Below, piece by piece: positions 35,633-47,519 of a DNA stretch of 64,000 nt. The position numbers and the translations under genes were made by a program. The stretch lies in the NCBI GenBank assembly GCA_949987565.1, contig OX465110.1, positions 17,524,394 to 17,588,393 of the forward strand, written 5' to 3'. The DNA is from Luidia sarsii (taxonomy: Eukaryota; Echinodermata; Asteroidea; Paxillosida; Luidiidae). The number at the start of each line of letters is the position of its first letter. The first letter of the stretch is position 1. The notes under the pieces are model-generated. The model searched no databases. It had not been told where the DNA came from and saw nothing but the letters and a program-made list of their open reading frames with translations.

Positions 35633-36039
35633 AGAGCATAGGTTATATTACGATTAGTCATCATTGAGACTGTCATTCGATGAGGGATTCCCAACCTGCC
35701 TTGTAGTCAGCAGTGTATACTCGTTGCTTTGTCCGACTGCCTGGTGATTTGCATCAGTGAGAATATTATTAAATTCAATGATGGGCTTGCCTATTAAAAG
35801 TAAACAGTCAGCGCTGCAATGACTGCATGCTTGGTGCTTTGCCCGATAGCCCTCTTGGGGGGAAAGAAATTGAACCAATGGAAGCTTGGGTTGAATCTGA
35901 ATCTGGAACTCCTGCTGTCTATAGTGCAGACGTCTGTTAAGGTCACAGCAAGAAAGTTGGAAGGGTGCCCTGAAGATTTGAACCCTTGACTGCTGTGGAC
36001 ATCCACAAATGTCTACTAGATGTCATGAGCGGGACAAGA

Positions 36040-36700
36040 GCCTCACGCTGAGTGGGATTCGAACTCACGCCACCCAGTTTCTGGTGGACATCTTCAAATG
36101 TCTAAGAAGTGGTCGTGATCAATGTCCTCACGCAGAGTGGGATTCGAACTCAAGCCAACCAGTTTCTGGTGCGGACGTCTTCAAATGTCTAAGAAGTGGT
36201 CGTGATCAATGGCCTTACGCCGAGTGGGATCCAAACTCAGGCCAACCAGTTTCTGGTGCGGACGTCTTCAAATGTCTAAGAAGTGGTTGTGATCGAGGGC
36301 CTCACGCCGAGTGGGATTCGAACTCAAGCCAACCAGTTTCTGGTGCGGACGTCTTCAAATGTCTAAGAAGTGGTCGTGATCAATGGCCTTACGCCGAGTG
36401 GGATTCGAACTCAAGCCAACCAGTTTCTTGTGCGGACGTCTTCAAATGTCTAAGAAGTGGTTGTGATCGAGGGCCTCACGCCGAGTGGGATTCGAACTCA
36501 AGCCAACCAGTTTCTGGTGCGGACGTCTTCAAATGTCTAAGAAGAGGTCGTGATCAATGGCCTTACGCCGAGTGGGATTCGAACTCACGCCACCCAGTTT
36601 CTGGTGCGGACGTCTTCAAATGTCTAAGAAGAGGTCATGAGCAAGGGCCTCAGACCGAGTGGGATTCGAACTCAGGTCAAACTAGTGCGGACGTCTATCT
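36040..36700. repeat. 87-bp tandem array carrying antisense tRNA B-box motifs
   Basis: Eight GTGGGATTCGAACTCA or near-identical motifs occur at 87-bp spacing (first near 36051, last near 36658; the first interval is 85). GGATTCGAACT is the complement of the tRNA/SINE B box (AGTTCGAATCC). Each unit also has GTGCGGACGTCTTCAAATGT. The array probably arose from a family F element, which shares GACGTCT next to the T-arm. Its period is a multiple of three, so it reads as one open frame, not a gene. Confidence 0.85.
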
Positions 36701-36787
36701 TCAAAACGTTCCCGGGTGGTGGGGGGTCACAACACGCCGGGCCAGGTCCTCGTTATCCGGCGGGTGATTTTGGGAGCGGCCGTCGGG

Positions 36788-38772
36788 TCATAAGTCGGAC
36801 CGGGCGGCGGTGCTGAGAGGGATGGCCTTGAGCTCGCTGCGCAGACAGAGGAACTCGCCCAGCACGGTCATCAGGGCCACGCAGACCACGTTGACCAGCC
36901 ACCAGGAGACGGAGTGGGGGAACTGGCGGTTGTAGAGCCAGCAGGCCAGCAGGTGGAAGGTGTGGACGGTCAGGGCAAAGTCCGTGCACTGCTTGGCCCG
37001 TCCTACGGCCACCCACAGCCCCAGGGCACTGCAAGGACCAAACCCCCAAAAGAACGAGACGGATATCGGTTAACCCTGACAGTTGAAATGCAAAACCCTG
37101 AAATGCAAAACGGTTCAGTGAACCTAACAGTTTAATAACAGTCAAATGATACAAAATATCTATCAAATATCGGAAAAACTGACTGGGAACTTTTTAACAT
37201 TTTCTGAAAATCTCAAAAATTTGAGGGACTGACGTTTTCATTCTAGCAGAATCTTTCTCACAGGCAAAGGTCCAGCTAGGATCAAAACGTAGGGCCCTCT
37301 AACTTTTGAGATTTATGTATTGCAGGTCATTTTGTTGTATTTACTACAGTCATGTCAGTTCCCTAACCCTTCAGAAATGCAAAACGGTTCAGTGAACCTA
37401 CGTAGCAGTTTAATTACAGTAAAATGATACAAAAACACTACAAAATTGGTATCATATCAATTTTCGTATGTACGTGTAATCAACAAAATCACATTGTCAT
37501 ATCAGGTGTTTCCTATTTGTTTAGACCTCTTTTGTCTAAAATAAGGCAATGGCTAAGACTCACCAAGTTAAGGAGTTTAAGACGTACACCGCAACGATAG
37601 TCCGTCCTTTAGAGCTGCCAAACTCCAGGCACTGTGTGATTGAACCAAAAATAAAAGCAAATACAGATTGAGGGATGCATTCCAACTTCCTTGGGGTCTG
37701 CATTGTCACAATAGGAAATAGCAGGGCTTCTGGCTTTCTGTCTGTATTCTGGTGAAATGGGGGAGGAGAATGTGCATGCAAAAGAGAAGCGGGGAGATGA
37801 CGGCATCGGCAAGAAGTGTGAGAAAGGGGGTGGACAGGAAGGAGGTGGAGAAAGAGGATGAGGGGGAAGAGGAGGAGGTGGAGGAGATGGAGTAGAAGTA
37901 GGTGGAAGGAGAAGGAGGTGGAAGGAGAAAGAGGGGACAGCGAGAAAAAAAGGAAGGCGAGTAAAATCAGAAAGGAAGGAAGAGGAGCAGAATAGCAAAC
38001 AGAAAAATAAGAAACGGGGAGGGCATGGAGGATGGGAGGAGAATGAGGGAGAGGAGAAGGATGAATAAAAAGAGAAAGAAGAGGAATCAAAGAAAGAAGA
38101 GGAAGAGGGGAGAAGAAGGAATAAGAGGAAGAGGAGGAAGAGGAGGAAGAGGAACAGAAGGGGGAAGAACACAACAAGGATGAGAGAGGAGGACAGGGAT
38201 GAAGAGGAGGAAGAGGAAGGTGAGAAAGACAAGGAAGAGGAGGAACAGAATGGGGAACACAACAAGGATAAGAGAGGAAGACAGGGATGAAGATGAGGAG
38301 GAGGAAGGTGAGAAAGACAAGGAAGAGGAGGAACAGAATGGGGAACACAACAAGGATAAGAGAGGAGGACAGGGATGAAGATGAGGAGGAGGAAGGTGAG
38401 AAAGACAAGGAAGAGGAGGAACAGAATGGGGGACACAACAAGGATGAGAGAGGAGGACAGGGATGAAGATGAGGAGGAGGAAGTGGCAGACAAACAGGGG
38501 GTGGTGGATGATGAGGAAGAAAGAGAGTCTGGTGGTGATGCGCATGACGCTAATGATGCTGATGACAACGACAGTCAAGTCGACAATCGTTGTCTGTGGC
38601 CGACACCCACCTCGTACTTGAACATCTGGTCCAGGAGCCTGGGGTTGTCCAGGATGAGATCGATGAAGACCAGCCAAAAGCCGTAGCAGACGTAGAACGT
38701 GGACTGCATGGCCACCATCTGGGAGATGAGGAGCACAGGGTCCCAGACATGACTCCGGAAGGTCCCCACCAT
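36788..38772 (-). CDS. SYS1: SYS1 Golgi trafficking protein, complete coding sequence (156 aa)
   Basis: SYS1 is a four-pass Golgi membrane protein that recruits ARFRP1 (yeast Arl3p) and so supports trans-Golgi trafficking. Coding exons are 38772-38611, 37631-37564 and 37028-36788, with phases 0 and 2 matching exactly. The result is 157 codons with stop, the same length as I recall for human SYS1. Recognisable blocks are FRSHVWDPVLLISQMVAMQ at the N terminus, NPRLLDQMFKYE, then KQCTDFALTVHTFHLLACW, WWLVNVVCVALMTVLGEFLC and the tail RSELKAIPL. A noncoding 5' exon is likely upstream (see 39677). Intron 1 is filled by a purine-rich array. Confidence 0.95.
37740..38540. repeat. Purine-rich (GGA/GAA) array filling SYS1 intron 1
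   Basis: The plus strand is GGAGGAAGA-like throughout. The right half is organised in units of about 95 bp (AGGAGGAACAGAATGGGG, ACACAACAAGGAT, AGGACAGGGATGAAGATGAG) in three to four copies. It takes up about 80% of the intron and is a long pyrimidine tract in the SYS1 transcript. The open Leu/Ser/Pro-rich frames on minus are artefacts. Confidence 0.92.
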
Positions 38773-39676
38773 GACGACAATGACGATGGCAAGGACAATT
38801 GACGACGACAGCTCCACACAGAGCAGCGAGGACAAAACCGGTGGAACCCGTAAAAAAAAACCGGGAAAAAACCAAGCAACCGTTTGCCAATTCACTCAGG
38901 CTCACAAATCTAAACCAAAGGTCCGCACGCTCAGATCAGTCTTGATTCTTGAATCATCTTGACACCTTGCGTGCTGGAAGTCCGATCAGACGATCCTCAA
39001 GGATAGTTCTCTGCTCGCTGTTGTTTTGTTCCAGAACTTCTGCAGAGAAATGAACCCCAACACAAAATTATCTATGGAATGAACCGGATTACTTTTTTTC
39101 AAACACAACAGTTAAAATAATGGTACAGAATGAGAATAACCAAAGATACAACTTGTATAAAGCACCGTATTTTGAAGTTTGATATCAGATAATTGCTTCA
39201 CTGAACACTCCCTGTGTTCAAATCAGGTCCGAGAATCCGATATCTAAAAATAATTGCTTCCCAGTCTCAGTTGCTAGACATAACTGAGTAGTAATAAATC
39301 ATGCGTTTACTCTTCCCAACCATTCAAACTGAGACATTTGATTTCAGTGGTGTTTGACAAAGTTCTATTCGGGTGACAAAAAGAAAACTCATTTTCATTT
39401 CAATTCAAAAGAACCCAAATGAATCACAAGACTAGATCATACGAGGAATACTAATGTAGACCATTTCCTTGTTCTATGACTTGAAAACGTTACAAACTGA
39501 TTACCGACTTAACTTACCAAAATGCAAGTCCTGCTGTTTCCCAAGAGCTTAATGTTATTGTTACTGTTATGTTAGTACACGTATAAATAGTACACGTACA
39601 GGACTGTACATAGTCATGCAACTTGTTAGGCCTCAGACTAATTCAATTTTTTATGAACGAAATTAACTCAGCTTAC

Positions 39677-39900
39677 CGAGTCGTCCAAGTCATAAGCCGG
39701 GGCCAGCCGCGTATCTCTGTTCTTCACTCACGCCTGTGTGCTGGCTTAATCCACGTCTCACTTCCCAGCTTCCGACAGACATTCGGGGAAGTCCGCAGTT
39801 TCTCAGTCCTTTTTTCCCCTGACTCACCGTCAACACCGACCACGTATTTCGCTATTACACCCACACGGAGGGGGAGTCCGTCCGAACGTTAGGCCGCCCT
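39677..39900 (-). promoter_or_regulatory. Candidate noncoding first exon and promoter of SYS1
   Basis: A CpG-richer block ends on the minus strand at a consensus donor, GACGACTCG|GTAAGC (39677/39676), about 0.9 kb upstream of the SYS1 start. CCGCCCTC motifs lie at 39892 and 39943. The right-hand bound is approximate. This is inference; the matching acceptor just before 38772 was not fixed. Confidence 0.35.
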
Positions 39901-40635
39901 CTCGTGGTGGGCAGGGGAATTATTCGGTGTCTGGCTAAATACCGCCCTCTAGTTGCCATCAAATTAAAATGCCATCGGGGTGCAGAACACTAATCGAACA
40001 CTGTACAAAAACACTCGCTTTCAAAGCCAATTATCCCACACCCAAAAGTCTCTCAGTTCTTGTCGCTATACTGAAAATTGTAGTTTGGACCTTCATCTCT
40101 CAGATTCTTTTCAATTTTAGTGCCCTTACCCGATTAGATTTTTTTGCTAATTACCCCCAGAAAAAAAAACACCCCAAAAATGTGTAGCCGTCCAAGCCGA
40201 ATTTCTGCAAGGAATTTTTGGATGGACCCCCCCCCCCACTTCTACAGCCAAATAGGGCCACATTTAAAGCCGGATATGGTCCAAATTACACACACAAATT
40301 GAAGAGTGAACCTCAAGGTTGTCTTACGCTTGACATATTCTATAATGTATCAGTTAATTAGCCCCCAAGGACACCTTATTCACAAAATGTTGAAAGGTCC
40401 AAACTTTATGATAATCAGCTCGGCGGAGCCATCTTGGATGGATTTTGTGTGTTGCACCCATCGTTTCAGTGATGGCCCACTATAATTTTACATACTTTCC
40501 CAGCTTGACTAACAAATAAATTGTGGGATCTCGAAAGCATCTTCCATAAAAAAATCTTGGCTTCAAATGAAAACAAAACCAAAGACAACAAGTCATCCAA
40601 CAAAATAAACAAACCAATTTAATGACAAAAAAAAT
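39901..40635. other. Intergenic, no gene seen
   Basis: AT-rich sequence between the candidate SYS1 promoter and the tentative end of the Schlafen-like gene. Only short open frames and homopolymer runs are visible. Confidence 0.6.
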
Positions 40636-40752
40636 CTACAACAAATTTAATACTGAATGATTGAAAAGAACTATACTTTTACTGTGACAATGTGCATTTA
40701 CAAGTTTCAGTTTAGATGTAAGACTGGAAAAGCATGCCCTTTCCTGCACTGT
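40636..40752 (-). CDS. Tentative last exon of the Schlafen-like gene
   Basis: An acceptor TTTGTATTTCTTTCAG precedes 39 codons with stop (starting TVQERACFSSLTSKLKL) in the phase left open by the exon at 41741. ATTAAA motifs lie shortly downstream on the minus strand. The peptide is not clearly conserved, so another terminal exon is possible. Confidence 0.35.
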   Translation of the reverse strand, partial: TVQERACFSSLTSKLKLVNAHCHSKSIVLFNHSVLNLL

Positions 40753-43700
40753 CTGAAAGAAATACAAAACTGTACACTGACTATTGACCTGGAGTATGCA
40801 AATCTGAAAAGGTCATAACCTTTCCACCATAGCAGGCTCCACAGCCAGTCTTGCCTATTGCACCAATTTGAGCGTATGAGTACTTTTTTTAGATGATTTT
40901 TTTTGAAAATTGCCAAACTTTAGGGCAAGACCTCTGGTTTGGCGTACCAGTGTTACCATCTGAGCTATCCAGCCCTTACATGGCAACCTTTCCAGTCAAC
41001 TACAGTAGACTTTAAGCCGCCAATTTTGTTGAAAAAGGGAATTAATTATCATCATTCTGTATAGGTTATGAAAATACATGTATATTAAATCTAACATATT
41101 TTTTTTACATTTATTTACATTATTGTATTTCTTATTTTTTATTTCTTTGATATATTTTAGTACTTACATAACAGTGTATTTTTATTAAGTTTTTATTGTT
41201 ATGTTTATGATTAAATTGTGATGTCTATGATTAAATTGTAATGTTTATGAATACGTGTGTAAATTGGAATGTTTATGATTATGATTTTGTTATTTTTTTT
41301 AACAAGTTTTGCAAGGGGTAATACAGTATACTGAACAATCAGCTTTAATCAAACTTTCTTCACAATCTATGCACATTTGCACATCTTGATATCCTACAAC
41401 AAGGCTTTATACATGGTTTGGCAAACAAGCAGGCTGTCCATCTGACAAGTGAGTTTTAATTGCCCTCAGAAAATCTTTTGTGAGCGATGCAGGACTATGC
41501 ACGTTCCACTAACATCTGACAACAGAAAGCAACCAAAACAAAACAAAAACCAAAAGTTATCAAAAACAGCCTATCTAACAGTTAAAACAAAAAGAAGGAA
41601 AAATGACTCGTTAATAGCAAAGAAAGATATGACTGGGCTAAGACTGCTACCTGAGACCTCTGGCATAACGTACAGGCACTTTGAATGATTTTCAGCATCA
41701 CCCCCGCCAAAAAAAACAAAAGACGATGAGAGAACCTTACCTGCTTGTACTTGGTGATGGCAAGGTCTTTTATCTGCAAGGCATTCTGCAGTTCAATACT
41801 TCCATCTCGCTTGATGTAGACCTGGAGTTAAGATATTAGAAGATATGGCCAGTGATTTAGGGCATTGAGGGCACCAGGCCAGTTATAAAGCAGGGCACCC
41901 AGGCCAGTTGAGCAGGGAACCAAGGCAAGTTGAGCAGGGCACCCAGGCCAGTTGAGCAGGGCACCCAGGCCAATTGAGCAGGGCACCCAGGCCAGTTGGG
42001 CAGGGCACCCAGGCCAGTTGAGCAAGGCACCCAGGCCAGTTGAGCAGGGAACCCAGGTCAGTTGAGCAGGGCACCCAGGCCAGTTGGGCAGGGCACCCAG
42101 GCCAGTTGAGCAGGGAACCCAGGCCAGTAGGGCAGGGCACACAGGCCAGTAGGGCAGGGCACACAGGCCAGTTGGGATGGGAACCCAGGCCAGTTGAGCA
42201 GGGAACCCAGACCAGTTGAGCAGGGAACCCAGGCCAGTTGGGCAGGGAACCCAGGCCAGTTGAGCAGGGCACCCAGGCCAGTTGAGCAGGGAACCCAGGC
42301 CAGTTGAGCAGGGAACCCAGGCCAGTTGGGCAGGGAACCCAGGCCAGTAGGGCAGGGCACACAGGCCAGTTGGGATGGGAACCCAGGCCAGTTGAGCAGG
42401 GAACCCAGACCAGTTGAGCAGGGAACCCAGGCCAGTTGGGCAGGGAACCCAGGCCAGTTGAGCAGGGCACCCAGGCCAGTTGAGCAGGGAACCCAGGCCA
42501 GTTGAGCAGGGAACCCAGGCCAGTTGGGCAGGGAACCCAGACCAGTTGAGCAGGGAACCCAGGCCAGTTGGGCAGGGAACCCAGGCCAGTTGAACAGGGC
42601 ACCCGGGCCAGTTGAGCAGGGAACCCAGGCCAGTTGAGCAGGGAACCCAGGCCAGTTGAGCAGGGAACCCAGGCCAGTTGAGCAGGGAACCCAGGCCAGT
42701 TGGGCAGGGAACCCAGGCCAGTTGAACAGGGCACCCGGGCCAGTTGAGCAGGGCACCCATGAAAATTGGGCAGGGCACCCAGGTAATTTTTTTTTAGGGG
42801 AACCTTACCTTGTGAAATCTGGTCTCATAGATTTCTGACGGAGTGCCGCCCTGCACAGAGATTTCGATCACCTTGTAGTTAGGGATGACCCTGTAGTCAT
42901 ATTTGGAACACAGCGGCACAAATCGAACCCTAAAACCAGCCCCCCAAAAAACGAAGAAGATAATTTCAAGAGCATTCACTTTAGGAACTCGTCATACTCA
43001 TTTTGTTTGCTTTCACTTTTGGGACAGGACTAGTTACTAACCAATATTGTAGCTAGGTTGTAAAGGCCAATCTAGTCTGCACAGGCGCACGGTAACGGAA
43101 AGCGACAACAGAAAGCAACAATGCTGCGCAGTATTTTAAGTTTAGATCTCTTGTCAAAAAGATTATCGGGTGAGTATCGGATAAATCTACTCGACCGATA
43201 GATTGTTCTCCGATAGAAACCCGTTAAGGCTTCCACTCTGGCTATCTGACAAGTACCGGTATCAGATGAGCTGAGAGGACCAGCATCTATTCACTCAAGA
43301 GGATCAAAAGCGAGATATAGAAACCCTCTTACTCCTGATCCTAGTGACATGGTCAAGCGGACCAGATACTGGGACCTCTTCACTCTCTTCACTCGACAGG
43401 ATCAAAAGCAAGAGATAGAAGCCCTCTTACTCCTGATCCTGGCGAGGGGGGTCGTGCTGACCAGATACAGGGATCTCTTTACTCACTCATGGGCTGCCGG
43501 TCTGGGAAGGAACCAGTTGAATGCCTGCCGCACAACGTTGACAACGTGAGACTCGTCCCTGGCCGACAAATAAACGCCACTGATGTAACCTGCACCCCCC
43601 CCCCCCACAAAAAAAAGGGAACGGCAAAGAACGCAAAGATTGTGACTCTGCTACAATTCCAATTCTCAGGTCTGGGGACTGAAGAATCTTACAAGAACGG

Positions 43701-45022
43701 GGGTCAATTCGATACAGTCGCTAAGTATGAAAGTCTGCTAAGTTATCCTTGTGGACGCAGGATTACACACTACATTGTGACGTCGTGTCAACTGCCTTTG
43801 ACTGGCATTCCATTCTTCTTTTACTTCGCATGAAACAATGGTGAACTTTGGGTTGGCTAGGTGATCATTCGGATCGTGACCATTTTGTGCTGAAGTAAAT
43901 TTGGGCGATTGAGCAGCTCGGTGAAATTGGCCCCAATAGACCTGTACTTCTTTCCTTGTGAGACCTACCATCGTCCCTGACCCCAAGGTACAGTTTGCCG
44001 CCGGTGCCGTTGGCAAAAGCGCAGCCGTATTTGGCCACGGCCTGGGGCAGGATGTCGTAGATGTAGCTGCCCTGCGCCGCCTTGAACTCCACGTTTCTGT
44101 TCTCCCGGCAGTCCAGATAGCTGCCTGCAATGAAGTACTTAGACCTGGGAAGTTCAACGAGACAGAGAATCAAGTGAAGTACTTCGACCTAGGTAGGGCA
44201 TTCAACGAGAAAGAGAATCAAGTGAAGTACTTAGACCTCGGTAGGGCATTCAACGAGAAAGAGAATCAAGTGAAGTACTTAGACCTCGGTAGGGCATTCA
44301 ACGAGAAAGAGAATCAAGTGAAGTACTTAGACCTAGGTAGGACATTCAACAAGAAAAAGAATCAAGTGAAGTACTTAGACCTAGGTAGGGCGTTCAATGA
44401 GACAGAGAATCAAGTGAAAGGTCTTGCGGTGACTGACACCACGTCAGTCATCTCTTATGAGACATCTTTTCTGAGATCTCTTCTGAGTGTGGCTCTGAAA
44501 AAAGCCGGCAACTCAATATTTCAGGCAGTTTGCCCTCTGCCTGTCGTCAGGAGACAACGAATCAAAAGCACAGGCCGAAGGTCAAACAGATTTCCCAAAA
44601 ACCATGATTTCGTGACAGATGTGTAGTATAGTGCGTATGTGGCAATAGCGAAGTGCATGTGTTGTACACAGTCGTGTACTGACCATCAATCTGGTTGATA
44701 GAAGAAACATGTAACAAAATCATGATTTGGAGAAAAAAACTGTAAGTCCAATTTTTTCAGCAAGTGTTGCAATTGTCTACTTAACAACAATAGGTGGTCT
44801 ACTGAAGACTTTTGGGGGTTCTTTTTCGACACTTTTACAGTGCACATAGTTCATAGGTATCAAAATAAAATCTTGTTTATATACGTACCTGAAATTGGTC
44901 CTGGTCGACTGAAGCAAAGGTGTGGGTGCGGAGGCATCTTTGTTGTTTTCCACATTGGCTGCTGGGGTCACAATGTACTTGGGCTGGCGTGAAATTGCTG
45001 ACGGCGTGAAGTTGAATGCCAT
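40636..45022 (-). CDS. SLFNL1: Schlafen-like protein (SLFNL1-type), SLFN core / AlbA_2 domain
   Basis: Schlafen core domains are nucleic-acid-binding folds and, in several vertebrate members, tRNA/rRNA endoribonucleases. Exons: 45022-44889, 44120-43969, 43589-43487, 42929-42809, 41821-41741 and, tentatively, 40752-40636. Phases across the first five (2, 1, 2, 0) all match. Motifs are YLDCRENRNVEFKAAQG, CAFANGTGGKLYLGVRDDG (followed by YISGV across the junction), VVNVVRQAFNWFLP, and RFVPLCSKYDYRVIPNYKV. The start MAFNFTPS follows a short hydrophobic in-frame stretch that I treat as 5' UTR. The secure part is 197 residues, with 44 poorly conserved residues before the domain. The symbol is assigned from domain layout only. 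Confidence 0.82.
41870..42785. repeat. 22-bp minisatellite filling a Schlafen-like intron
   Basis: About 41 copies of AGTTGAGCAGGGAACCCAGG plus CC, with GGGCACCC and GGGCAGGG variants. It covers about 93% of the 987-bp intron (41822-42808), stopping some 25 bases from the donor and 50 from the acceptor. Every three units add up to 66 bases, so all three minus frames stay open with Trp/Pro/Gly-rich text; these are not proteins. Confidence 0.95.
44131..44420. repeat. 48-bp tandem repeat next to the exon 2 acceptor of the Schlafen-like gene
   Basis: Six copies of a 48-bp unit with GAAGTACTTAGACCTAGGTA, GGGCATTCAACGAG and AAAGAGAATCAAGT. On the transcribed strand each unit gives TTGATTCTCTTTCTCGTTG, a pyrimidine-rich tract, and the array ends about 10 bases before the CAGGCAG acceptor at 44121. 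It continues into a family B fragment at 44408. Confidence 0.92.
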
Positions 45023-45387
45023 GACTGTGCAGCGTATTGCTAGCACTAGTAAAAGTGAATACAGCACTGGTAGGGTATAATGCTGTTACTGACTGTTAGC
45101 AGTATAGTACACCGATTGTACTACTAATTAGTACAAGGACAACGTACGTCACAAACTGGGTGATGTTAGCTGTGGGTAAAGAATAATATTATACATGATA
45201 TTACGATAAATAGCAAAAAAAATAGGGGGGCTTGACATTTTGATCCTAGCACATTACTTTAGCAGGAGCTTTCTCAAAAGTCAAAGGCAGAATGACAGGG
45301 ACAGAAATAAAGAGAAAGGGGAGAGCGACAGGGACATGACAGGACTTTTTTTCATAACGAAAGAAGTAACCAAATTTGGAGACTATT

Positions 45388-45505
45388 AAATCCATGTAAC
45401 TTGGACCTTGCAATCGCCCTTTTTCAAATTTGGAGGGGTCGCCGGGTCGGGTGAATCTTCCAAATTTTAAAAAGGTCCAAGTAGAGTTACTCAGATTTAT
45501 TCTAT
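45388..45505. mobile_element. Family C hairpin element, diverged
   Basis: CATGTAACTTGGACCTTGCA and AATCGCCCTTTTTCAAATTT form the left arm; AAATTTTAAAAAGGTCCAAG and AGAGTTACTCAGATTT the right arm. The loop is GC-rich (GGGTCGCCGGGTCGGG). Confidence 0.6.
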
Positions 45506-46217
45506 CTCTCTATTTCATCAAATGAAGATCATTAATTGTTCAGCTGAGGAACAATCTGTTATGACTATATTTTGTACTGTATTATAGTTGAGTGGTGCGC
45601 ACAAGGGGTGCACACGCAGGGCGCACCCATATTGGGCGCTCGCGGCTGTTTAGAATAATGTTTATTTTTATTACGCGGCTATTTAGAGTGATTTCTGTAT
45701 TTTTCTAAGATTGCTTGACATTTGCCGATTACTACCAAAGATGGACGCACGTCCCTAGGCCTCGTCCTCGAGTTATGCTGTATAACTGCAACTTCTGAAT
45801 CAGGTTCCCTGCGTGTATGTAGAAAGACATCAGGATATTATCCCGATTTATCGCAGACTTCTGTTCATGTATACACATGCATTATAAAACAATAGAGAAT
45901 ACTCAGAGTTTATAAATAGTATGAACATTTAGCGATAAATAGTTATATCCATGAAGTGAGAAAACTCTTACGCACGTCGGATCTCCTAACAGAGCATGAA
46001 AAATGGCCGAAAATCAAAATCATAGTATGCAAATTGTGCTAAAAAGGGCACGCCCTTTACAAAGCAAAGCAGAACTGTCCTTGTCAAATTTGGACAAGGA
46101 ATTTTCTAGTGAAATTTGTAAATCAAATGCATGCAATAATTAATCGTCGTCGCCAATGTTGTGAATGCAGCTATGGCAGCATTCAATGAGTATTACCAGA
46201 GGCGTCTTCGTCAAGAT

Positions 46218-46312
46218 GTAGTCCCACTAACTGGGCCGCTAGGTGCGACAGATAATCTCAAAACTCGTTTAAGGGGAGCTCCTAGCAGCCCAGTAAGTGG
46301 GACTAGTCAAGA
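46218..46312. mobile_element. Imperfect palindrome (GTCCCACTAACTGGGC arms)
   Basis: TAGTCCCACTAACTGGGCCG near 46221 pairs with CAGCCCAGTAAGTGGGACTA near 46287 over about 30 bases, with a 35-base loop. A small foldback element is the simplest reading; a folded RNA is possible. Confidence 0.45.
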
Positions 46313-47519
46313 TGGCGAGTCGCACCGTTGAAGCCTGGGCGTTGGACGGAACTAGAGGCACAGCACACAGGATGGTTTCAGGAATACGACTGACGTGGTC
46401 AGGGCTTGCATCGTGCTTGTGCGCGCCCCGGTCGCGCCTGACTGGTTTATTATTGTCCATTAAAATTTATGTTACGTAATATTATGATTGCACCTTACTA
46501 CACAATCTTACCGTAACTCACCATTAACAGCACATAACTGACACCTCGTCACAAACCCGCTACGAAGTTTTTTTTTTAAGTCTGAAGCTTCGTGCATTTA
46601 TTCTTCTCCTTTTAACTTCTTTTGGATGCCCAAAATGGAGAGTTTGGGGGAATTGTTCAATGTTTACGCCTCTCACTGGCTTGACATCGGCTGTTTTCGA
46701 GACCGCGCCGTATTTTTAATTTTCACAGTTAGGGCGCCATCTATCGACAAGACATTTTCAACGGCAAGCAAAACAAATGACGAGCGCCCTCTACCGTGCA
46801 GCTCAGGAAATATTTTGTTAGGAAGAATCTTTTCCGATTTTTTTTGGTGGTAAAATAAGACAATTTTCGACACATTCCACACTAGAACTCCCTTTCTGTG
46901 AACAATTTCTTCTCGATCAAGTTTCAAGTTACTAAGATCTGAGTCAAAAACAATTTTCTTTTCAAAATACCATTTTTTACCCAAGTTGAGTCACACACAA
47001 AATTGCAAATGAAAACCAAGTTTAACAACAAAAAACGAATCCAAAACACAAGCTGGATGTCTTTACAAATATCCATTTATTGAGTTGATAAATTAAATAC
47101 TCAATAAATTACTCATTTATTTCACAATGGACACTGGCCGTACCTTTCATTCACAATTTCATTATTTTGTTCGCAAATTTCCAATTCCCCTTCCAATTCT
47201 TGCTGACAAAAGTTGTCCACATTTGCAAAGAGTTTATTTCCAAAAAAAGGCCAGAGACTACCTGTGCAAGGTTGTCTGGCCCTGGTTTTTATTTGTAGAA
47301 TTGGTATAGAAACACTATGTGGGATGTGCACAGTTTGCAGGGATGCCACATGTAAGTCATCTCTAGTGAGGATTATGGAGCTACATGGTAACCTAACATG
47401 TCAGGAGACACTGAGATCAGCAGTCTCCTGAAGATGGCCAGAGTACATAGAGCCAATCCCACTCTGCAAAATAATCGCGATGAGAATCCAATTGAGTACA
47501 GATGACTCACAATAGATCG

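Noticed and set aside
36009..36767. 252-residue plus frame of 29-residue repeats
   Set aside because: It is a tandem array of an 87-bp SINE-like fragment with B-box complements; the period keeps the frame open.
37560..38905. Long Leu/Ser/Phe/Pro-rich minus frames that look like membrane proteins
   Set aside because: They translate the purine-rich array in SYS1 intron 1. The true SYS1 exons lie at both ends and splice across it.
41828..42778. Three overlapping minus-strand frames rich in Trp, Pro, Gly and Leu
   Set aside because: They are the three readings of the 22-bp intronic array between confirmed Schlafen-like exons.
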